Notes: a model not told the origin generated them from the sequence alone. 64,000 bases of DNA from Trebouxia sp. TZW2008 (GCA_002118135.1 BDIU01000146.1:372001-436000), one strand, 5' to 3'. Positions 53,036-64,000 are shown, counted from the stretch's first letter. Made by a program: numbers and translations.

Positions 53036-54974
53036 ACACTCAGAGTCACCTTGTAGAGCAACAGGGGCCGGATGTAGCTGACAGAATCTTGTGCACTGTT
53101 GTGCTGAGTTAGACGGTTGAGATCCTTCAGGTGGCAGTTTGTTAGAAGAGGTCAGCCTCAAGAGCACTGTTCCGGTTCGTCGTACATTTTCAACTCAGGT
53201 GATTGACATTTTGCACATTGTCAAGCGAAATGCAATGTTGGTGTCAAGGTGTTGAAAAAGTCGCATTGTTCACAAGTGCAGCAGGAGAAACGGCAGAGAT
53301 GAACGATGGCAATGCGTACCTTATTTGTCAGCATGCCTGCTTCTGTACGTACCTGACTGGCCCAGCCGAGCATGAGTTTACACTTAACGCATGAAATTAG
53401 TTTTTCAGCAAGCATTGCATTGCAAAATAATTTGTCATGCCCCTCACTAGGCATAGCATTCAAATCAAGACTTTCCCGTGAGCATCGCTGCATTTTTAGA
53501 AGCACAAAGACGGCTGCTGAGGTGCACGCGACAGTGGTCAGCGGAGCATCATCACGAACATCGACTGAGCTGCAAGCATCAGCGTCCAAGCAGAAGCTGC
53601 ACACATGGTGGCGGAAAGTGTGATGGTGTTGATCACGATCCAGGTCAGCTTGCTGCAGCTTTTGCGCAGTGGCGCTGGCATGGCTTATTGCAAAGTCGCT
53701 TGGTTTGCAACATGGTTTGCTTTTGCAGGACGTTTGCAACTTCGTGTGGGAGTGCCGCGCAGCGACGACAGTCAAGATAGCCACGATCAGGCACAGATTT
53801 TGCCGCGACTTGTGCTTGCCTGTCGAGACGTGCTGCATAAGCCGTCAGCATGTGGATTCTGGCAATCCTGTGACATTGCCCGACGTGGTGCGCGACCGTA
53901 TGTCAGCTTGTGCAGCGTCACGGCCTTTGGACTGTAATTTCGTTTACCTGCGTTGCACTTGCAGCCAAGATATGTTCAGCCAGGCCTGAGGCTCGAGGCT
54001 ACTGTCAATATGAGTCTGGGGTTTCACATCTGGCACAAGTTGAGTACGGTCAGCGAGCAAAACTTTCAGCACCTGCAGACTCGCTGGACAGATATGTTGA
54101 AGACCTGTGCAGCTCAGATACTGGCGAGAATGACTAGTTCACACTTTGCACTTCTGGATGCCCTTGTTGATGTCTCAGCGACTTCTCCGGTACCAGAGAA
54201 GCAGTCCTTGAGCCCTTTGGCCACCAACCTGCTGCTCAAACCGATCACTTGTGCAGCTGAGCCCTGTCTCCTGTTTCTCACTGACATGATCAACTGTGCT
54301 GAGGCGGGGGACAGAGATCATGTTGACTATACAGCTGCTCACAGCTTGCAGCAAACCAGAGGACATGAAGCTGCAAGCCAGTGTCACCCATACATTGCGC
54401 ATCTGCAACAGATGATGATGCTCGTCAAGTTTGCAGACATGCTGGCATCTGTGAAGCAAGAGGCCGCTGGGGTTACCATAGCAAAGCGTGCTGTCTGGGA
54501 TTGTATCCGCCAGCTAGACATTGCTTTCATCAAAAGATTGAAACAAGACCGTGCCAACCCAAGTCTCGTCAAGCCTTGAAGCAGAGCTGTTGTCCAATTA
54601 CAAGGTTCTGCTGAAAGTGCTTGTACCTCTCATGCCGCAGCTGTTACAGTCAAGTCAGAGCTTTGACCACAAATGTGCAGCACGCTGTCTCAAGCTGCTG
54701 AACCTTGGATTGCTACAAGCAAACACGTCACCACATGCTGCTCAAGCAGTTGCTGAGCACACGGTCCTTCAAGGTCTGTTGTGCTCTATGTGTTCTCAGT
54801 CCTTCCAATCCTTCTTAGTTAGGTTTGTTGTGCTCATACTCAGTTGTTGCTGTTGTGCAAAAGACAAGCATGTCACGCCATTTTGCAAACATGTGTGGCC
54901 ACAGCGTCTCTTTTACCTGCATTTTCAACCCTGCAGTGCGTACCTCCTGAGACACAGTGTATGTGCTGCATCCC

Positions 54975-55181
54975 ATTGTAGATGTTGCAGGAGCGGCTGC
55001 CACCTTTCTCCAACTGCAATCTCTGAAGCAAGCTGTCTTGTGCAGGCATTCTGCCTATGCTGGTGACTGCCTTTGGCAAAAGCTCAAGTTGTAGCAGTTG
55101 ATGCAATTGGAGTACAAGCAATTCGTGTCAGGGGCGGCTGCCATCTTCTCACAGCTGCATTGTCTGCTGTCTTGTGCAGGT
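54975..55181 (+). repeat. Acceptor-side copy array of a U-box B exon
   Basis: ~54985-55090 (GGAGCGGCTGCCACC, CTGTCTTGTGCAGGCATTCT, GCCTATGCTGGTGACTGCC) copies ~55128-55235 (GGGGCGGCTGCCATC, CTGTCTTGTGCAGGTATTCT, GCCTATGCTGGTGGCTGC), which spans the intron end and exon start at ~55182. One copy is clear. Confidence 0.85.
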
Positions 55182-56734
55182 ATTCTGCCTATGCTGGTGG
55201 CTGCATTGGCAAAAGCTCAAGTCATAGCAGTTGATGCGGTTGGAGTGCTAGAAATCCTCTTGAGACATCTGAAGGAGGCAAGTCAGCATCTTGCAGCCCG
55301 TCTATCAAGCTTTATGCCATGCTGAGCATTAACTTGTCCTGATGATACTGCATTTGACTGTTTCAGCAATCTGCTGGGCAGTGATGCTAGGTTTTGACTG
55401 TTGCCGCAATCTGCCGGGCACAGCATACAGTATGCACAGATCCTGCGCACTGCTTTGATGGACATGAGATATACTGTCGCTGACGATTATCGCGCATGCC
55501 AAACACAATTTGTTTGCCTGCAGACAAGTGAAGTTGTAGCGCTGCTGATTCGCTTGCAAGCACACCATCACATTTGCAACTTGCTCTGCCCAGTCTCAGA
55601 GTTACACGGACAAGACAAGGAGCTCAGAGCAGGTATGGCTGATGACATCTGCCAAGTTGTGTCCATGTTATTCATCTGATGGCTGTGATGAGTGTTTGTT
55701 TCATTCAACATGTTTGTGTTGGTGCAGCCATTACTTTGTTTGGCAAAGATTGGCTAGCGATTCCAGATGATGAGCTCAGGCTGCTGCAAATCTTGCATCC
55801 AATTAGACTGCTTTACCAGCTCATGAGTCACCACAAGCTGGCATCATCAGATCCAACACAGACTCTACATCAGCCCTTCTCCTGGTCAATGGGAAGCTAT
55901 TCGGAAAGCAGCATGCAAAGTCTTGTTTGCTCTGCAGCTGCTTCTGGACAATGCCAAGCACATTGAGATGATTGGTGAGCCCAACAACACATTCTGGCTG
56001 CATTCACATTGCATTCAGAATGCTTGTGTCGTCCCAAATCGTATTGAAGCAGCAATTGAGCATTCTGTATGCCTGCTCCTGCTCTCCTTCAGCAGACCTT
56101 TGGCGTGCCCTGTGCTGGATGCATACATTCACTGTTGATGCACAAAGCAATCAATATGCTGCATCATCTGCATTGTGGCACATTAGCTGGTGTATTTCTG
56201 AGTGCTTTGTCCTCATTCCCTATTGCATGCAGTCACATGCACTGAAGTGAACTCTCTGCCAGCAATGTTTGCAAATGCAGAGAGATTAATCAGGATTCAG
56301 GTCCAACGATCTCCTATCAGCTGGGAGTCATTGCGCAGGCTATGTTGTTGGATCACATTGGTGACCCTGCGCTTGACGTCATACAGGTCCTCAGGCAAGT
56401 TGTCAGGTCCCAGACTGCCAATTATGTTAGCTGCGTAAAGCGTGGCTTACCCAGTGCAACCATCAGGCAGCATAATGCATGCGTACACATCACGCAGTCA
56501 GGCACTGTTGCAGCAGGCATGCATGCTGACTGTTTTGTCTTTTTCCGAGTATGTTCTGTGAGTTGTAGATTCTTTCATAGAAGTAGCTTGCCTAGCAACA
56601 TGTTCTGTGCAGCTTATGTACTTCCTTTCAACTTGCGCCTGTATTGCCATCATTCCCATTCTGCACTGTTTAGACTGCCTGGCTGAGAGGGAGTTGCTTG
56701 ACTGATGAAGCTGATCCAGTGACCAGGTCACATT

Positions 56735-56770
56735 GCTGCATGCATGCATGCATGCATGCATGCATGCTGT
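56735..56770 (+). repeat. (TGCA)n microsatellite
   Basis: About eight uninterrupted TGCA/GCAT units. Self-complementary, so it is read as Met-His-Ala-Cys repeats on both strands; these are not genes. Confidence 0.9.
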
Positions 56771-58399
56771 GCTTTGCAGCTTGTTCTGTTGTGCGCAACA
56801 CGCTCTGCACAGCCGTAATCTTGTGCGAGGGACAAATTTTTGGAGGCAGTACAGGACAGCAATTGCATGCAACGCCAGAGCTTGCTGTTGCTGTTGTCCA
56901 GCGGATTGTTCATGAGATCAGGTCATCACATGCAAAGCAGCTATCCAATCTGGCAGCGAGCGACATATGCTGTAACGGCTGCAACGAATGCAACCGTCCA
57001 GAACTGTCCTGGCAAACAGATGTGACGATTCAGCTGTTCTCGTTGATAGGTGAGCTGCTGTTGAGTCTGTTCACATGCCCTTGATTCCTTCACACTTCCT
57101 TTCCTGACGCTCACAAACTCAGATGTGTTGAAGGTAGCTGTAGCGTTCTGTCAACATGCGGTTTTGTTGCAACGCTTTCACAACGCGCAATTGTGCAGAG
57201 TGGTGGCAGGTCGATTTTGCGTGGTGGTCATCATTAGATCACGTTATGGCTTACACTGGCGGGCATGCATCCCTGCCTGTGGCACAATGTGTTGCCCTGC
57301 AAGAACTTCTTGCAGCCTGCACAAAGCATGCTGCCTGCTACTGTGCATACTAGCGGTCCTGTTGTGGTCATCTGTTTCAACAATACATCAGCATGGGCTT
57401 GGATTGGATAGCATGTGCCAGTCAAATGCTGTACGATGTTGACATGCATCACCGAAAGAAACAGACCATAGCTGATAGCACCAATGCACCGCCTTTGACT
57501 GCTCTGTGCAGGTGCGTCCGCCGCTTCAGATACATCATCTATTGATGCCATGGCCGAGGCCTTATATGCTGCGCCAGAGATTCCCTGTTTCCGTCAGCGT
57601 GTTGTGATGAGATACAGCATGATGCTGGTCTCTTCTGATGCTAGGTCTGCTGGCATTTCTGCACTGCTTGCTGGCATCACTTCTCCCAATGTGCACCTCG
57701 CAACAAAGCTGAACATTGTTGCTTCACTGGCACTGCTATGCACCGTGGAGCTGAAGCTCAGATCACAGCCTCCCAGCGTCAAAAGAAAACTTGGCACCAT
57801 CATCAAGCAGTGGAATCATGCAGCCAAGCAGCAGGGCATGTTTAGACATGCAGTGAAGCTTTTCCAGCTTGCTTTTGAGGTATCAGTTGCTTTGTACAAT
57901 GCGACGTGCCAGTGTCATCTTGATGAGTCATTGACGTGGGAGTACAGATCGTGATGTTGTGTACGTGCCTGGCAAGCCTTGCATCAACACAGCGTCCTTG
58001 CTCAGGCAAGGGCACTGAAAATCATGTGATGTTTGTCAGTATGCAGGGTATGTGCATAAAGTCTGTACAACAGTCGTATCCCCACATGGCTTTAGCGTGA
58101 TGATTCTGTGAGCGTTATTCTGCAACTAAAACATGTGGGCTCACTTACCCTTGTCAAGCAGAATGCATTGACAGCAGCTTCTGCATCATGCACAATGATC
58201 AACTATCATGCATAGCAGGTCATTGACACCTTCATGGCTGATGTTGTGTGCTGAGCTGCAGGCGCAATTGCCATGGAGTACAGCACAATGTGATGCACTG
58301 AGCAGAGCACTCTACAATGTTGCAAAGCTTCAAAAATACCTGGAGAATGGAGCAATTGTCAGCAAGGAGGTACCGTGATTCCTCTTTGTAAAGGCTGCT

Positions 58400-58510
58400 C
58401 CAATTCCCAACACAATTGTCTTTACGTCAAATTGTCCTTGCTCAAAAGTACCACTGCAGTTAGAATGCAGTGATTGCTTCCCAACTGCATTGTCCTGAAA
58501 ATGACAACAT
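58400..58510 (+). repeat. Dispersed repeat D1, copy 5
   Basis: ATTGTCTTTACGTCAAATTG, GCAGTTAGAATGCAGTGATT and ACTGCATTGTCCTGA follow the copy at ~35610-35732 over its whole length. Located in a U-box B intron. Confidence 0.75.
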
Positions 58511-60254
58511 TATTATATAGTGTCCTGACATCAGGGCATTGCTGTTCATGAAAATGTCATGTCATGCTTGATGGGTCTCACAAGCATCGCCTTGGCTGCC
58601 CTGTCCTGCTTGTGCTTGCCCATAGCTTGTGCAAGCTGAAACAAGCACGCCGACACCTGCCTGAGTGCCTAGACAACTGCATATGCTACCTATTTGCAAC
58701 AAATCAAAGGGAATTTTGCACACTGCAGCAAAGGGAGCCTTTCCTTGCAAGCGCTCTGCCCATGCTGAAGTATCAGGACTTGCTGAGTAGCCAAACAGAA
58801 ATGCGGCCGAAGCTGCTGCTGGCCTGGTGCACCTTCACTAGAATGATGTTTCCCATCATTGACGACTGGCCACCGATTGAGAAGTCACTGAAGGTCAGTT
58901 GCCTGTTGTTGCGTGGTCAACAACCATTTTTAGCTTGCAGCATACTGCATCAGAAAGCATGCATGCCATCTTGACTCATACTGCATGCACCAAACCTGCT
59001 TGTTTTCTGAGTTTGCATAGCACGCGATCGCAGACAGCATCTTGACGCAAGCCACTCAATTGCACAATGCAAGCGTGCACATGAGTCTCCGTCACTCATG
59101 CATTACCAACACCTCCGTGTCGTCGAGGCTGAAACAACTCACGTGGGATGTGCTTGCAGGCTTTGCCACAGGCATTGACAAAGCGAGTGATGGAGGTCTC
59201 TTCAACATTTGAGAGCGAGCTTGTGAGAGAGGACTATTCAACCACCCCCCCCTTGGACAAGTTTACTTTGCATTCTGATCTGCTGTGGCTCATCACAACT
59301 GCTCTGAACACACCAGAAGACACGGCGTTCTTTGAGCTGCATGCATACTCAGGGTGCAGAACCTTGTTCCTAGGGTGTGCTGCGTGCATCAAAGATGACC
59401 CAAATCCAATGGAACTGGAAATGGAAATGGGGTGGAACATGTTGCCATACTTCCGCATGTTCAGTAAGTGTAAATCAGACCTACAGCGCTGCGTGCTCTG
59501 GCTTTGTGACTGAAGTGGCAGGCATAGCATTTGCAAAGAGCATGAGCAGGCATGCCAGGTGTGCCAAGTATCCTGGCATATGAGCGCTTGTCAATCAGAG
59601 CTTTCATCGCAATATGTGAACATGGGCTGCGCATTTTGATGTGCATGTCTGTGCTGTTCTGCACAATCTCTGTGCATGTACTTCTCAAAAGTCTTCTAAA
59701 AAATCTTGACCATTGTGTCAGTTGCAAAGCTGACACTTTATGCTGATGCTTCTGCACAGCTGATGCTGGTGCACAAACCTTGCATGTCATTGGCATGTGA
59801 TCCAATGAATGGAGTGACGACAAATGCAAAGCTTGCATATGAAGTGGTCTGTGCCACCTCAAATTCTAGATGCCATGCACAGAAAATACAACTTTGTGCC
59901 ATGTTATCCAATGTTGCACACAAGCCACCTCACATCTCATGCTCCTATTCCTGTTGTCTACAACCAGCTGTGCTGCCATGGCATTGGTCCCTTGTCGCAA
60001 AAAATTGCATCTTGGATTCAGCTGGATCGTATGGCACCTTGACACAACACGTTGCCTGCAGAGATATACAAGGATGGCAGAGTCCTGTCAGAAGAGCATC
60101 AGCAGCAGGAGCTCAGCCTCAACCAAGTGACTGCAGCAGCCATGTTGCGCAGTCTTATCCCTGTGGTGGAGTTGCGGAAATCCTGGTACAAGGATGACAA
60201 AGAGAACCTTATAGCAGAGCTTTTAGGTTTGTGCTGTGGCTTGCTCTTAAGGCA

Positions 60255-60305
60255 AATAATGATGATGATGATGATGATAAATAGTAATAATAATAATCAT
60301 CATTA
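60255..60305 (+). repeat. (GAT)n/(AAT)n microsatellite
   Basis: ATGATGATGATGATGATGAT followed by AATAATAATAAT in an intron of U-box gene B. Confidence 0.85.
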
Positions 60306-61169
60306 CACTTTCCAGCAAGAGTGCTAGGTGTATGTGGCTCCTGGAGTCAAGGCAAAGCTGATGCAACACTGTCAATGCCGCTGCATGGAGCAGTTTTCCA
60401 TCAAATCTAGTCAAGTGATGTCTCAAAGGCGCAGCTGCAGGCATTCTGATGTGTACGCTCTACCAGATGACCAGATGCATATTGCACACACTGTTGCGTG
60501 GACAGAGGGATTGAATGAGTTTGCAATGCTGTAGAAAGTGCATTGCGTTCTTGTCAAGCGTCAGTGCTCCTTTGTGCTGACCTTTTGTGCTGTCCTCTGC
60601 AAGCATGAACAAGCAAATGGAATGCTTTGTCATGCAGATGCGTTTTTGAGCTCAATCGAGACGCTGCAGAAGGACGAGCTCTGGGGTCCTTTATTGTTTG
60701 AGGCAGCCAAGACCACAGCCTGGAGCGAAGACTCAGCCATGGACCTGAAGATGCTTGAGCACAGCTGCTTTGGCAACTTCATATACCATGGTGCTGAGCA
60801 CTGCATACACAAGTGCTTGTTTGTGCGGGTAAGTCCTTCCAGCAGCGCTTGTATGAGGTGTGTTTGTTTACAAACGCCTTGCCTTTAGCTGGGTGGCCCC
60901 TTGACATGTACAGACGTCGAGGCTACTGTCTGTGTGGTTTGTGCTTGTGAGCAGTGGCACAACACGTCACCTGCCTGTCTTTGACTTGCGTCGGCAACAT
61001 CACCCAACAAGAGAGTATGAGATGGCTTTCCTGCGGGCAGACGGAACCAGGCATGTTGTGTGCTGAACAGGACCGTGCTGATGACAGTCCAGAGCGCAGC
61101 AATCAGGAGCCTGGTACAACAGCCATTGAGAAATTGCTGGCTGATGAAGAGCAACGTGCTGCTGCCAAA

Positions 61170-61172
61170 TAG
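61170..61172 (+). other. In-frame TAG in U-box gene B
   Basis: Codons read GCC AAA TAG TCC AAA AAG. The frame is open for ~70 codons before and ~195 codons after, and the amino acid pattern continues across the stop. The matching site in gene A is Lys (AAG AAA AGC AAG AAG), so an A-to-T change of AAG would explain it. Confidence 0.75.
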
Positions 61173-61199
61173 TCCAAAAAGCAGAAGCAAAAGGCAAAG

Positions 61200-61560
61200 A
61201 AGCAGAGGCAGCAAGATCAGTTGCGGCAGCAGCAGGAAGCACAGTTGCAGCAGCAGCAGCAGCATGAAAAGCAGTTGCAGCAGCAGCATAGGAAGCAGTT
61301 GTGGAAGCAGCAAGAAGCACAACTGCAGCAGCAGCGGGAAGCGCAGTTGCAGCAGCAGCATGAAGAGCAGCTGCAACAGCAGCAGAAAGAGCAGTTGCAA
61401 CAGCAGCATGAAGAGCAGCTGCAACAGCAGCAGAAAGAGCAGTTGCAGCAGCAGCATGAGGAGGAATTGCTGCAGCAGCATACACAGCAGCAGCAGCTAG
61501 TAAAGGAGCAAGAGCAATTGCGACAACAGCAGCAAAAAGCTGACGCGCAGCAGCAACAGC
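61200..61560 (+). repeat. CAG-rich Gln/Glu coiled-coil coding repeat
   Basis: Units of ~33-36 bp (CAGTTGCAGCAGCAGCATGA and similar) encode repeating EAQLQQQ, EQLQQQH and KEQLQQQ. The minus-strand Leu- and Ala-rich frames over it are shadows. Confidence 0.85.
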
Positions 61561-62159
61561 AGACAGATGGGCGGAGCTTGCACCCAGCTGTGTGTAGTTT
61601 AGAGGCATCAGCGCCAGCTCAAGTCAGGTCAGATGGTGAGGCAAGCATGCTATCAGCCAGAACTGCAGATTTCATGCAGCAGGCTGTTGATGAGAGCCCT
61701 TCTAGCAGCAGCAGCAGCAGTCAGGACTTCCTCAGCAATCTTTTGTGCTGCCCATTGACACAGGTGATTGCACACGGCTCCTGCACTTTCACCATGAGTT
61801 TGCCAGCATCTGTTTGCCCTTGCAAAGTTTATCACAAAAGGTTAACAATTTTAGATTAAAGTCTTTGTCCAAGTATCTCTGCTCACTTGGCTGCATGCAT
61901 ATATGCATCTGCAAGACTCATAATGGCAGCATTGACAGGCTGCAAGATGCCAGCTAAAGCTGCAGCTTCTTGTCCACAGGAAGTGATGGTGAACCCGGCT
62001 GTTGCTGCTGATGGGTACACCTATGAGAGGAGTGCCATAGAGGCCTGGCTGGCAGATCACACTGCCTCACCAATCACCGGCAAACCATTGAAGCATATGC
62101 GCATTGTGGACAACATTCTGATCAGGGGCATTCTCAACACACAGAGCAAAGACGCATAA

Positions 62160-63473
62160 TGCTCATGCATTTGCACTACGCGGGCATGTTGAGTAGCACG
62201 CTTGGGATGGCTGGCTTCCAATCAGCAAGGTGACTCGACTTGCTTAGGTTTGATAGCATGCATGGAAGAGATTTTGGTACATTGCACATGGTACAGTGCA
62301 TCCTGCTGACATCGGTTACATGCACGTCAGCAATCTCGTAGAAGTAGCTGTAGAATGACCCTTGAGCATCTGTCCATGCATTTCGAAACTTGCGTGTGAC
62401 CTTTGCACTGTACTGCCTGTGTTCACAAGGTCCAGCTGGCAACAAGCCGTCTAGCAGCAATCATGACTTTGTGACCCACATGCAGAGCATGGGTTTGTGG
62501 CTCTGCCCTTGGTCACCCGCTGTCAAAAGACAGATGCTTGTGATGCAAGACACTTTTTGATAGACATGTGAGCAGCCAACACAGCGTGCAATCTTGAAGC
62601 CAATAGCACCAGGTGTACAGCACATGTCTGTTGCCAAATTGCTGACTCGTTATTGCAGTTCTACCAAGCGTCAGGTTTGACGGTTTGTGAAGACAGATGC
62701 TTCCTGGCAGCTTGAGATTTAGCAGTCTCTGGCTTACAGTCAAAAATCAGACAGGATCACGTGCTGAACACCGGGCTTCAAGACAGTGATAGCTAAAGGA
62801 GTTTCAAGAGACAGCAAATCAAGGCTATGCATCTGCATCTTGAGCAGTTGATTGAAGATCTTCAATCTAGAGCAACAGACAACAAACAGGATCTGTCTTG
62901 TGGGTGGTCAGCAGCTTAATTCCAGTCAGCCGCTACATGAGAGACAGTGCAGCAGCACAATAACAGCTGTTGATGTGACCAGCAGGTCCTGCATATTTTT
63001 GTTCTGAACCATATGCGTGCTCGGTAACACACACTTGGGTCATACTCTTTCATGATTGACTCATACCCCAACTGTAATAGCTTGGTGCAAGGCATGTGAA
63101 ATACAACACTAATGCGTCAGTTCCCAATTGTATACACATCTGATGATGTACATGTCGTATGCCCGGCAGCTGTATACTATTGGTATGTATACATACTCAA
63201 CACAACGAGAGAGAGAGAGAGGGTAATTTTAGATGCTTTAGCCAGCCAACTAGCAGGCTGATCACATGTGCCGCACTGTGGAAAATTAAATGACTGTATG
63301 TCCATGAAAATTCAGGCAGTCTATGACATAGTGAAACACCCCCAAATGATTATGTTGCGCAAATTATCTCGTCTCGACACACCTTCAAACAATTGCATGA
63401 AGCAGACCAACAGGCTCACTGCACGCAGTGCGCGAGGGTGCAGGTGTAAGGGTTTGAGGAAACCCTTACTCCC
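62160..63473. other. Intergenic region upstream of HSP90, one weak minus-strand coding candidate
   Basis: Minus-strand segments at ~62420-62270 (VTRKFRNAWTDAQGSFYSYF, EIADVHVTDVSRMH) and ~62640-62540 (NLATDMCCTPGAIGFKIARC) have a coding look with an acceptor-like CACAG before the first. I cannot build a consistent gene or name a family. A (GA)n run lies at ~63205-63222. The rest shows nothing I can support. Confidence 0.35.
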
Positions 63474-63486
63474 TTCTGGAAATTTC
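63474..63486 (+). promoter_or_regulatory. Perfect three-unit heat-shock element
   Basis: TTCTGGAAATTTC fits TTCnnGAAnnTTC exactly, the binding site of heat-shock factor. It lies 18 bp upstream of the TATA box and 129 bp upstream of the HSP90 start codon. Confidence 0.85.
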
Positions 63487-63503
63487 TTAGTCGGCGACCG
63501 CGG

Positions 63504-63509
63504 TATAAA
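63504..63509 (+). promoter_or_regulatory. TATA box of HSP90
   Basis: TATAAA in the context CGGTATAAACC, 106 bp upstream of the ATG. Transcription would be expected to begin ~30 bp downstream, giving a 5' UTR of ~80 bp. Confidence 0.8.
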
Positions 63510-63614
63510 CCTTTGCAGTAGTCTGGCGCCATTCACGCCGGCAATCACACCTTGCGCAACGTATTGTAGACATCAGTCTTGAACGAAGGTAGATCTTTGA
63601 GCAGCTTTGCAGCC

Positions 63615-63887
63615 ATGTCTGGGGAAGTCGAAACCTTCGCCTTTCAGGCCGAGATCAACCAGCTTTTGTCTTTGATTATCAACACCTTCTACTCCAACAA
63701 GGAAATTTTCCTTCGTGAGCTGATCTCAAATGCATCAGATGCTTTGGACAAGATCCGATTTGAGAGCCTTACAAACAAGGCAGTGCTGGAGAGCAACCCA
63801 GAGCTATACATTCACATCATTCCTGACAAGACAAACAACACCATCACGATCGTGGACTCTGGCATTGGCATGACCAAGGCAGACTTG
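63615..63887 (+). CDS. HSP90: Cytosolic HSP90 chaperone, first exon (gene continues beyond window)
   Basis: ATG at 63615, then 91 codons to a GTACGC donor in phase 0; later exons lie outside. HSP90 is an ATP-dependent dimeric chaperone that matures kinases, receptors and other clients. The N-terminal ATPase domain is unmistakable: [20 protein letters not shown], then [16 protein letters not shown] with the ATP/Mg-contacting Asn, and [12 protein letters not shown], the glycine-rich ATP-lid motif. The start [10 protein letters not shown] with no signal or transit peptide marks the cytosolic form rather than the ER (GRP94) or organellar form. The start ATG sits behind a short 5' UTR; the promoter has a perfect heat-shock element and a TATA box, so heat induction is likely. 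Confidence 0.95.
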
Positions 63888-64000
63888 GTACGCTACGATA
63901 CGTGGCCTGCAACGATTTCACTCTTCATCGCTTGGCATCGCAGACGTTTGACAGGCCACATAAACGAATGCTGATCTCGGTGCCTCGTTTTTTCCGCAGG

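Larger units (their letters stand above)
53605..62159 (+). pseudogene. U-box protein B: neighbour/paralogue of A with C-terminal U-box, three apparent frame lesions (gene or decaying pseudogene)
   Basis: Coding-looking segments: 53605-53643 (tentative start), 53729-53897, ~53974-54560, ~54565-54770, ~55180-55290, ~55400-55670, ~55735-55975, ~56270-56390, ~56860-57050, ~57510-57880, ~58600-58890, ~59160-59465, ~60050-60225, ~60635-60830, ~60955-61763, 61980-62159. The U-box is intact and split at the same point as in A: LLCCPLTQ joins EVMVNPAVAADGYTYERSAI, then ASPITGKPL. GILPMLVAALAKAQ (~55182) is armadillo-like, as in A. A Gln-rich coiled coil (61200-61560) precedes the U-box. Lesions: frame changes at ~54560 and ~55860, and TAG at 61170-61172 inside AAAK-stop-SKKQKQKAKK, where A reads AAAKKSKKARQKAKK. 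If functional it would be an E3 ligase; the lesions may also be unresolved introns or assembly errors. Confidence 0.55.

Noticed and set aside
54490..54565. A 74-bp intron (GTGCTG...CCCAAG) that would restore the frame in U-box gene B
   Set aside because: Frame arithmetic works, but the removed piece (AVWDCIRQLDIAFIKRLK) looks coding and the acceptor lacks a pyrimidine tract; kept only as an open alternative to a frameshift.
60885..61608. Two long minus-strand frames of ~200 codons, poly-Leu and poly-Ala
   Set aside because: Shadows of the CAG-rich coiled-coil coding repeat of U-box gene B on the plus strand.

Overview
The window is nuclear DNA of a eukaryote, most likely a unicellular green alga (Chlorophyta, perhaps Trebouxiophyceae; this placement is inference). 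The reasons are dense GT-AG introns, a plant-type GT77 arabinosyltransferase (XEG113-like), a gamma-tubulin complex subunit, a cytosolic HSP90, a hydrolase with a plastid-transit-like leader, and abundant CAG/polyGln tracts. There are no bacterial-style operons. I found no rRNA, tRNA or CRISPR array.

Layout: 1-1155 (+) is the 3' end of a low-complexity nuclear-type protein. 1156-4645 is intergenic and holds a degenerate minisatellite. 4646-10791 (-) is an alpha/beta-hydrolase in 9 exons. 11340-25001 (+) is gamma-tubulin complex component 5 in 18 exons, divergent from the hydrolase. 25739-~26360 (-) is an unrecognised small gene. 28564-32778 (-) is a secreted DUF1254/DUF1214 protein in 8 exons. 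33486-43022 (+) is an XEG113-like GT77 glycosyltransferase in 9 exons, divergent from the DUF1254 gene. 43386-53035 (+) and ~53605-62159 (+) are two neighbouring genes for large proteins with C-terminal U-boxes; both carry apparent reading-frame lesions. 63615-end (+) is the first exon of cytosolic HSP90 behind a perfect heat-shock element and a TATA box. An AT-richer, intron-less patch (49.2-50.6 kb) inside an intron of the first U-box gene looks like a viral or mobile insertion.

Four gene models (hydrolase, GCP5, DUF1254, GT77) were built by hand. Every splice phase in them closes and each ends at a proper stop; only the start of hydrolase exon 2 is uncertain.

The most striking feature is architectural. 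In the hydrolase, GCP5, GT77 and, less clearly, the U-box genes, introns are filled by tandem, diverged copies of exon boundaries. Copies of an exon's 5' end together with its acceptor lie upstream of the true exon. Copies of an exon's 3' end together with its donor lie downstream. Units are about 100-200 bp and there are 1-6 copies per boundary. The phase-consistent exon is nearly always the innermost copy. The DUF1254 gene lies between two affected genes and almost lacks such arrays. I know of no named element class with this behaviour.

Other structure: a 108+108 bp near-perfect palindrome built from inverted exon-boundary copies, two small dispersed repeat families with five copies each, and several micro- and minisatellites.
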